Assembly: GCA_903854655.1 (NCBI GenBank)
Contig: CAINXC010000121.1
Span: forward strand, 1-33,052
Reading direction: 5' to 3'
DNA length: 33,052 nt
From: an uncultured Verrucomicrobiota bacterium
Lineage (GTDB): Bacteria > Verrucomicrobiota > Verrucomicrobiia > Verrucomicrobiales > Verrucomicrobiaceae
Positions 27,442 through 33,052 of this stretch are shown piece after piece (positions within the stretch are counted from its first letter, which is position 1; the number at the start of each line of letters is the position of its first letter). The translations under genes were made by a program, and so were the position numbers. The notes beneath the pieces were generated by a model. That model was given only the letters and a program-made list of their open reading frames with translations, did no database searches and was not told where the DNA came from.

Positions 27442-29307
27442 ATGCTTCGTCTCCTGGCCCTGTTTCTTTGCTGTTCCGTTTTGTCCTGTGTTCGCGCTGA
27501 TGAAGCAGCGTCTGCGCTTGCGACACTGGATCACGCGATCATGCCGGTGCTGGAGCGCTCGTGCTTTGAGTGTCATGACGGCTCGGTGAAGAAGGCGGAC
27601 ATCGACCTGGAAGCCTTGCAGGATAAGGGGGGCACCCGCCTTGATGTGCGGCTGTGGGGAAAGGTGCGCGAGGTGATCAAGCTCAAGACCATGCCGCCCG
27701 CGAAGAAGAAGGAGCAGCCGACCGAGCAGGAACGGCAGGCCATTCTTTCCTGGATTGGCAGCGCCGAGAAAGCGGTGCTGGCCACTGTGCCCACCGACCC
27801 TGGCCTGCACAAGGCTCGCAGGCTCAATCGCAACGAGTATGGCCACACCATGCGCGACCTTTTGGGCATCGGCGACACGCTGGGCGAGAAGTTCCCACGA
27901 GATGGCGGTGGCGGCGAAGGTTTTGACAACAATGCGGACACGCTTTTCGTGCCTGTGCTGCTGATTGAGAAATACATTGAGGCCGCTGACGAGGGGCTGG
28001 GCCAAGTGTACGCGAAACCTGAGCTGAAGGCACGCCTGATCGAGCAGCGCCCGGATGGCAAAATCACCCCATCTGCGGCAGCGGAGGCAGACCTGCGCGA
28101 CTTTGCCTCTCGTGCCTACCGTCGTCCAGCGACTAATGCGGATACGAAGCCGCTGCTGACTGTGTTTGAGCAGGCGAGCAAGCGCGGGCTTGATTTTGAT
28201 GCCTCCCTGCGCGTGGCCTTTAAGGCGGCCCTGACATCGCCCAAATTTCTGTTTCTTCAGGAGGCAGGGCATCCTGGTGCGAAGGAACCCTGGGTGGTGG
28301 ACGGCTATGAGATGGCCTCGCGCCTGAGCTACTTCCTTTGGTCCTCCTGCCCGGACGAGGAGTTGTACCGCTCCGCGCGTGAGGGCAGGCTGGGAGATCC
28401 TGCCGTTATTGCACAGCAAGTGAAGCGCATGCTGGCGGATGCCAGGGCGGCGGCATTCGCCAAGCACTTCAGCGGCCAGTGGCTGCGCTACGAGGAGCTT
28501 TACAACACCGTTGATCCCGACCGCAACAAGTTCAAGGCCTTCAACGATTCATTGCGCCAGGCGATGTATGATGAAGCACTGACATTCAGCGACGCCGTGC
28601 TGCGCCAGAACGGCAGCGTTCTCGACTTTCTGGACAGCAACTACACCTTTGCGAACGAGGAACTGGCCAAGTTCTACGGCTGGCCCGGCATTCAAGGCAA
28701 AGAGTTCCGCCGGGTCAACATGCCGGACAACAAGCGCGGCGGCGTGCTGGGCATGGCCGCGATCCTCACCAGCACGGCTTACCCGCAGCGTACCAGCCCC
28801 GTGCTGCGTGGCAAGTGGGTGCTGGAGCAACTGCTGGGCACTCCCGCACCCCCGCCTCCCGCCGCCGTGGCCAAGCTGCCGGAAGATGACCGCAAGCTGG
28901 ACACCCTCACGTTTCGCCAGACCCTGGAGAAGCATCGCAGCAAGGTCGAGTGCATGGGCTGCCATTCGCGCATGGATCCGCCCGGCTTTGGCCTGGAGAA
29001 TTTCAACGCCATCGGCGAATGGCGCGATAACGAGAATGGCAAGCCGCTGGATGCCACGGGGGTGATGCCGGACGGGCAGCGTTTTGTCACCCCGGCGGAG
29101 CTGCGCAAGGTGCTGTTGGGTGAAAAAGCCAAGTTTATCCGTAATTTCTGTACCCGCTTGCTGGGCTATGCCCTGGATCGTGGGCTGGAGTCCTACGATC
29201 AGCCAACGCTTTTGCGCCTGGAGCAAACCCTGGCTCAGAACGGCTGGCACTCGGAGCCGCTCATAGTAGCTGTAGCTCAAAGCTTCCCGTTCACCCACCG
29301 GAAATGA
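27442..29307 (+). CDS. DUF1592-type planctomycete cytochrome c domain protein
   Basis: A 621-residue exported protein (signal peptide about residues 1-19). It has two c-type haem motifs, CFECH at 41-45 and CMGCH at 504-508. In between it follows the DUF1587-DUF1595-DUF1592-DUF1588-DUF1585 order known from Planctomycetota and Verrucomicrobiota: RRLNRNEYGHTMRDLLG, FASRAYRRPAT, MASRLSYFLWSSCPDEEL, RGGVLGMAAILTSTAYPQRT SPVLRGKWVLEQLLG (read without the space), then FGLENFNAIGEWRD and TRLLGYALDRGLESYDQ. The family is probably periplasmic and redox-active, but its substrate is unknown. It normally precedes a DUF1552 gene; here the next gene is a PEP-CTERM protein, so the partner is missing. The start is preceded by CTTCTCATCCTTTC. 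Confidence 0.88.
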   Translation: MLRLLALFLCCSVLSCVRADEAASALATLDHAIMPVLERSCFECHDGSVKKADIDLEALQDKGGTRLDVRLWGKVREVIKLKTMPPAKKKEQPTEQERQAILSWIGSAEKAVLATVPTDPGLHKARRLNRNEYGHTMRDLLGIGDTLGEKFPRDGGGGEGFDNNADTLFVPVLLIEKYIEAADEGLGQVYAKPELKARLIEQRPDGKITPSAAAEADLRDFASRAYRRPATNADTKPLLTVFEQASKRGLDFDASLRVAFKAALTSPKFLFLQEAGHPGAKEPWVVDGYEMASRLSYFLWSSCPDEELYRSAREGRLGDPAVIAQQVKRMLADARAAAFAKHFSGQWLRYEELYNTVDPDRNKFKAFNDSLRQAMYDEALTFSDAVLRQNGSVLDFLDSNYTFANEELAKFYGWPGIQGKEFRRVNMPDNKRGGVLGMAAILTSTAYPQRTSPVLRGKWVLEQLLGTPAPPPPAAVAKLPEDDRKLDTLTFRQTLEKHRSKVECMGCHSRMDPPGFGLENFNAIGEWRDNENGKPLDATGVMPDGQRFVTPAELRKVLLGEKAKFIRNFCTRLLGYALDRGLESYDQPTLLRLEQTLAQNGWHSEPLIVAVAQSFPFTHRK

Positions 29308-29333
29308 CCTGCACGGCACCCTTCAGGTGCAGG
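29308..29333 (+). terminator. Possible hairpin after the DUF1592 gene
   Basis: CCTGCAC (29308-29314) pairs with GTGCAGG (29327-29333) directly after the stop codon, with a 12-nt loop that can fold further (CACC with GGTG). A T-rich GTTGTTTT follows ten bases later. Placement suggests a terminator, but the spacing to the T run is loose. Confidence 0.4.
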
Positions 29334-29379
29334 CGAGTGGGTTGTTTTGGAGAGCCAACCCTCGAATGAGGGGGTGTAT

Positions 29380-29413
29380 ATCAATTTGCATTGATTATGA
29401 ATTCTATTACAAT
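29380..29413 (+). promoter_or_regulatory. AT-rich control region with palindrome and -35/-10-like pair before the PEP-CTERM gene
   Basis: ATCAAT-TTGC-ATTGAT (29380-29395) is a perfect 6-bp inverted repeat with a 4-base centre. TTTGCA (29385-29390) and TACAAT (29408-29413) are 17 bases apart and could be -35 and -10 elements, so the palindrome would cover the -35 site. The -10 is only 8 bases from the ATG at 29422, which would make the transcript nearly leaderless. The stretch is clearly more AT-rich than its surroundings. Confidence 0.35.
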
Positions 29414-29421
29414 GATAAATA

Positions 29422-30327
29422 ATGGTTTATTCGCCTCTGGCCCGAATCTTCACCCTCGTTGCTGTGCTTTCCGCACAGCCAGCGTTCGCCTACCTGGGCG
29501 GGTTTGAAGCAGGGGACGGCTACCAAAGCAACGGCGCGCTCCTCGACGTGAGCACCTACAATGCAGGTCAGTTTGGGACGAACAACGGAGGTCCCGGTGG
29601 TTCCCAGGCCACCATCACGCAGAATTCAGGCTTGTTCCAGAAATTCGACCAGGGCGACACCTCTCCAGGCAATGGTGAACTCGTCGTCCAGCCAGGGCTT
29701 GCGCGTACTGGCAACGCAGGTTTGGCTCTGCGTTCCACCCCGGCGTACGGCGACACCGCCGGAGATGGCGCCCAATACCTCTACAGTTTCGACAGCCGCG
29801 ACTTCAACGGCGTGAACCCCTCGGCCGTTACCTCGGGGGTGGTGTCGATTGACTACTGGATGCGCCCGCAGACTTCCTTCTTCGAGACGGGAACCGCCAC
29901 CACCACCTCTTTTGTTAATGCGAACGGCGACACGATTTTCTCGGTCGGCATGCTGGGGCAGGGCATTTTCGACTCCAAACCGATCGTGGAATGGCAGGAT
30001 GCGGCAGGGTGGCACACCACGACCATCATCGGCAACAGCGCGGGCTGGGATCACATCATGCTGTCGTTCAATCTGAACTCCGACACCGTGTCCTTCAGCT
30101 ACTATTCCAGCCTCACCGGCACGACGACGACGCTGGCCACCAATGCTGCTGATGTCTCCCCGACGAGCAATGTTTCGGGCATTCTCTTTGCGGCGCAGCC
30201 CAACACAGAGGTGAACGCCTATGACGATTTTAACATCGTTTCGCCAATTCTGGTGCCGGAGCCCTCATCACTCATCATCATCATGCTTGGCGCGATGCAG
30301 TGCCTGGGGATGAGGCGGCGGCGTTAA
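29422..30327 (+). CDS. PEP-CTERM sorting-domain exported protein
   Basis: A 301-residue secreted protein. The N-terminus RIFTLVAVLSAQPAFA is a signal peptide, followed by a beta-rich, Gly/Thr/Ser/Asn-rich body without cysteines until the tail. It opens GFEAGDGYQSNGALLDVS, a style common in verrucomicrobial PEP-CTERM proteins. The C-terminus (278-301) is a full PEP-CTERM signal: VPEPSS, the hydrophobic LIIIMLGAMQCLG and a basic MRRRR end, recognised by exosortase in EPS-producing Gram-negatives. No exosortase gene is in the window, which is usual because it acts on many scattered substrates. Body function unknown. It is read from an AT-rich promoter region and its stop lies 2 bases from the convergent neighbour. 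Confidence 0.88.
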   Translation: MVYSPLARIFTLVAVLSAQPAFAYLGGFEAGDGYQSNGALLDVSTYNAGQFGTNNGGPGGSQATITQNSGLFQKFDQGDTSPGNGELVVQPGLARTGNAGLALRSTPAYGDTAGDGAQYLYSFDSRDFNGVNPSAVTSGVVSIDYWMRPQTSFFETGTATTTSFVNANGDTIFSVGMLGQGIFDSKPIVEWQDAAGWHTTTIIGNSAGWDHIMLSFNLNSDTVSFSYYSSLTGTTTTLATNAADVSPTSNVSGILFAAQPNTEVNAYDDFNIVSPILVPEPSSLIIIMLGAMQCLGMRRRR

Positions 30328-30329
30328 AA

Positions 30330-32600
30330 TCACTCCTTTGGATTCGCGCTCCAAGGGCCGATATGTTCCACGAACCAGTGCTTGGCACCCGCTTCACGGC
30401 CCAGCTTGGTCTTGGCGGCGCGGTGTTCGATAGCCTGGAAAAACTTGTCGGCCGCCTTGTCATCATTCCTGATCCAGCCACCGGAGGTGTTGAGCACGTC
30501 TGCCAGCTCATCGCTTTGATCGGGCAGCAGTGCTGCCGCCTTCCAGCCGAGCGCGGCGGCAACGTAACGGTAATGAAAACGCTTGTTGGGTGCCGGCCTG
30601 TTGGCGGCAAGGCGCTTTTTTTCCTCCCCGGTTACAGGCACCGAGAAACGGACCGCCTTGATGGCTTTGACTTCCTTGTCGTCCACGTACTTGGTTTCAA
30701 AAGTTGTGCCGGTTTCTCGCTCATCGGCGATGTTGTTGGCTTCGAAGCTGCCGCCGGACATGAAGCCATCAGGCGCTCCTTCGGTGCCCATCAGCTCCAT
30801 GCCGGACTCGCGAGCAATCACTGCGGCGTTGAACCACGCGCGCGCCCGGCGTGGCTTGAGCAGCTTTTCGTTGGCTGCGTCATTGAGCGCGGTGGTGTAG
30901 TGGTCGAGCACCTCGCGGTATTTCGATGGAAAGTAGCTCCGGGCCTCGGAATAGCGGTCCTCGCGCACAAGCCTGCGGGCCAGCAGCCAGCGTAAGACCG
31001 AGCCATCCAGGCCGTCGCGGTGGAATCCAGCCTCCGGTTCTTCGGCGCTGGCTTTCTCGTTCGCTGCCGTCCACTTGACGTGCTCATCCACGTAGGCCTT
31101 CAATTCGTCCGCCGTCAGCACATGATCGGCCATGTAGGCTGTGTCTTCGTGCATCCCGCCAGTGTAAAAGGCATCGAAGGCGTTGATGAAATCGCCGCGC
31201 TGCAGCCGCAGCGAGCCCAGATCGCCGCCCGCTGATTGCAGTGGTTTGAGCCCTGGAGTCCAGTTGGTAAACTGCGGTTCGTCACTTGTGGGTTCAGGGA
31301 TCGGCGGTTCCGCGAGAATGAGTTTCCAGGCCTGTGCCATGGCTTTCGCCGCTTCCTCGGTCTTGCCGGTGCGGCGGAGCAGCTTGGATTTCAACCAAAG
31401 CGCGATGGAACTCTCACCGCTGCAAAGCTTGAGCCAGCGCTCAGCCTCAGTGTAGTTGCCTGCGGTGTAGGCCGTCCAGCCGAGCTGGTCGGCGTCATCC
31501 ACGTTGCTGACTCCCGCTTTCTCCACGGCGGCCAGCCAGCGCTTGCAACGCTCGCCAGGCTTAGTGTCGATTCCGCTCCCGTTGTCACTTTCAAGCCAGG
31601 AATCACTGACTGTTTCGGTGGCCAGCACATGGGCGGTCACAATGCGGCGCAGGAGAGGATCGCGCGCCGCGCGCAGCAGGGCTGCACCTGCGCTTGCCAT
31701 GCTTTCGGCTTCGAATTTCTTGAGGGCGGCTTGATCGGCGCCCTCAGGCGGCACCGGGCCGAAGTTCATTGTGCCCTCAATGGGCATGCGATCCGGGACC
31801 AGCACTTTGAGCGAGACGATGGCGCTGTCGTCGCCAAGGGAGAGCTGGGTGAGGTAGAGCTGTGCGGCCTTCTCCAGATGATCCTGGTCCAGCTCGCTTT
31901 TTGCTTCCCAACCATAGCTGTCGGCGGCAAGACCCAGTGAATCCGCAAAGCCCTCCTTGGCGAGTTGCCGCGCCGTGTGGAACCACTTCACGGCTTCTGG
32001 CTTTTTCTCGAACACAGCCAGCTTGCCCAGCATGAACGCCGCCCAGACGCTGCGATAATGGCGTTGCTCCGCCGGCTGCTTCAGCAGGGCTCCCCAGGCC
32101 GTCGCCGCTTCATCGTAATGCTTCTGGCCCAGATGAAACGCGAAGGCGCCCTTGTGGTAGTCTGCGAACTCCGACGGCTGCTCTTCGGGCAGGGGGGTGG
32201 CGGTGCTCTCCGTCGCAACTGCGATGGCATCGCGCGCTGCCTTGTGCTGCCTGGTTGCTTGAGTCGGATCGGCTGGCTTGATCTCTCCCTGCTTGATTGC
32301 GGCCTCAAAATCCGCCATGTCCGCCTGACTGGCTTGGTCGCTAAAGCTTTCCGTCTCCGGCTGCGAATTGGCGTCCGCCGCAGGCTTTTTGGCTGGCAGC
32401 ACCCGTTTTTGGGTGGGTTTGAACTGGGCGGCGAGCTGCTTCATCTCGATGTCCCAGTAGAATTCAGGCGAGTGGTCGGCCGCCACACCACCTTGCTCCA
32501 GCCACTGGGGAACCGAGTACATCCCGGTGGCATAAGAGGAGGAAGCGGAGGTCGCGCACAGCGCGGTGACAACAAGGCACTTAACGTATGAATTCCTCAT
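30330..32600 (-). CDS. Exported TPR-like helical protein of unknown function
   Basis: A 756-residue protein from ATG 32600, chosen because it gives a signal peptide (MRNSYVKCLVVTALCATSAS, ending SYATG). I do not recognise a named family. After a low-complexity linker rich in Lys, Ala and Glu (about residues 60-140), the rest is alpha-helical with TPR/Sel1-like spacing: HYDEAATAWGALLKQPAEQRHYRSVW (read as two helices), EAVKWFHTARQLAKEG, YTEAERWLKLCSGES, KTEEAAKAMAQAW and RARAWFNAAVIARESGMEL. Two tryptophan-containing stretches near the end (YVAAALGWKAAALLPDQS, GAKHWFVEHIGPW) may form a cap. It is probably periplasmic. It stands alone, convergent with the PEP-CTERM gene. No enzyme motif is seen. 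Confidence 0.72.
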   Translation of the reverse strand: MRNSYVKCLVVTALCATSASSSYATGMYSVPQWLEQGGVAADHSPEFYWDIEMKQLAAQFKPTQKRVLPAKKPAADANSQPETESFSDQASQADMADFEAAIKQGEIKPADPTQATRQHKAARDAIAVATESTATPLPEEQPSEFADYHKGAFAFHLGQKHYDEAATAWGALLKQPAEQRHYRSVWAAFMLGKLAVFEKKPEAVKWFHTARQLAKEGFADSLGLAADSYGWEAKSELDQDHLEKAAQLYLTQLSLGDDSAIVSLKVLVPDRMPIEGTMNFGPVPPEGADQAALKKFEAESMASAGAALLRAARDPLLRRIVTAHVLATETVSDSWLESDNGSGIDTKPGERCKRWLAAVEKAGVSNVDDADQLGWTAYTAGNYTEAERWLKLCSGESSIALWLKSKLLRRTGKTEEAAKAMAQAWKLILAEPPIPEPTSDEPQFTNWTPGLKPLQSAGGDLGSLRLQRGDFINAFDAFYTGGMHEDTAYMADHVLTADELKAYVDEHVKWTAANEKASAEEPEAGFHRDGLDGSVLRWLLARRLVREDRYSEARSYFPSKYREVLDHYTTALNDAANEKLLKPRRARAWFNAAVIARESGMELMGTEGAPDGFMSGGSFEANNIADERETGTTFETKYVDDKEVKAIKAVRFSVPVTGEEKKRLAANRPAPNKRFHYRYVAAALGWKAAALLPDQSDELADVLNTSGGWIRNDDKAADKFFQAIEHRAAKTKLGREAGAKHWFVEHIGPWSANPKE

Positions 32601-32694
32601 GCAGGCGGGCGCGTTGATCAAAGCGTTCACCTCCCATACCATGGAAGAGTTCTCACGACAATCTCTGTGTCAGTATCTTGACAGAATGGGTGCG

Positions 32695-33052
<358 letters not shown>

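Noticed and set aside
29308..29421. Sigma-54 (-24/-12) promoter before the PEP-CTERM gene
   Set aside because: CGGCACCCTTCAGGTGC resembles the -24 half but the GG and GC elements are not spaced by ten bases.

Overview
The window looks like a piece of a Verrucomicrobiota chromosome, most like the Verrucomicrobiales (Prosthecobacter/Verrucomicrobium type). This is inferred from family content, not from a marker-gene comparison. The pointers are a secreted DUF1080 protein, a giant GloVer-repeat/Calx-beta surface protein, a DUF1592-type planctomycete cytochrome c protein, a neutral-ceramidase-like secreted hydrolase, a PEP-CTERM protein, outer-membrane assembly genes (LptE), and an McsB-ClpC pair in a diderm. 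The DNA is GC-rich, genes are tightly packed on both strands, and many start codons lack a Shine-Dalgarno sequence. I saw no tRNA, rRNA, CRISPR array, insertion sequence, phage or obvious defence island.

Layout. 1-2203: the end of an FKBP peptidyl-prolyl isomerase, a repeat-rich terminator, a DUF1080 protein (minus) and glutamate racemase murI (plus). 2281-6021: a 1246-residue secreted repeat protein (minus), ended by a strong bidirectional hairpin. 6287-9932: protein-arginine kinase mcsB overlapping clpC, closed by a textbook terminator. 10030-11265: a UPF0060 membrane protein facing an EamA transporter. 11397-16569: a TPR envelope protein, lptE, rsmI and glycogen phosphorylase, all plus strand. 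16662-18981: an ADP-ribosylglycohydrolase-like protein facing a ceramidase-like protein. 19105-23015: an MFS transporter, a CPXCG small zinc-ribbon protein, a zinc alcohol dehydrogenase and a CapA-type phosphoesterase. 23022-26827: a minus-strand glcE-glcF-lutB redox cluster, divergent from rnhA. 27442-30327: DUF1592 cytochrome and PEP-CTERM protein. 30330-32600: a 756-residue TPR-like protein of unknown function. 32695-33052: the end of a cystathionine synthase/lyase-type PLP enzyme.

How genes work together. McsB tags arginines with phosphate and ClpC unfolds such proteins for ClpP, so this two-gene operon is a compact pArg quality-control module. It has no adjacent ctsR or mcsA. The TPR protein and LptE both belong to envelope biogenesis. 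GlcE, GlcF and LutB look like parts of a membrane-associated 2-hydroxyacid (glycolate/lactate) oxidation complex whose catalytic GlcD-type subunit is not in the window.

Most of the window is ordinary housekeeping. The best candidates for something new are the mcsB-clpC control region with its 7-3-7 direct repeat, the pyrimidine-rich leaders in front of promoter-proximal genes, the hybrid glc/lut cluster, the ADP-ribosylglycohydrolase homologue with an altered metal motif, and the uncharacterised 756-residue secreted protein.
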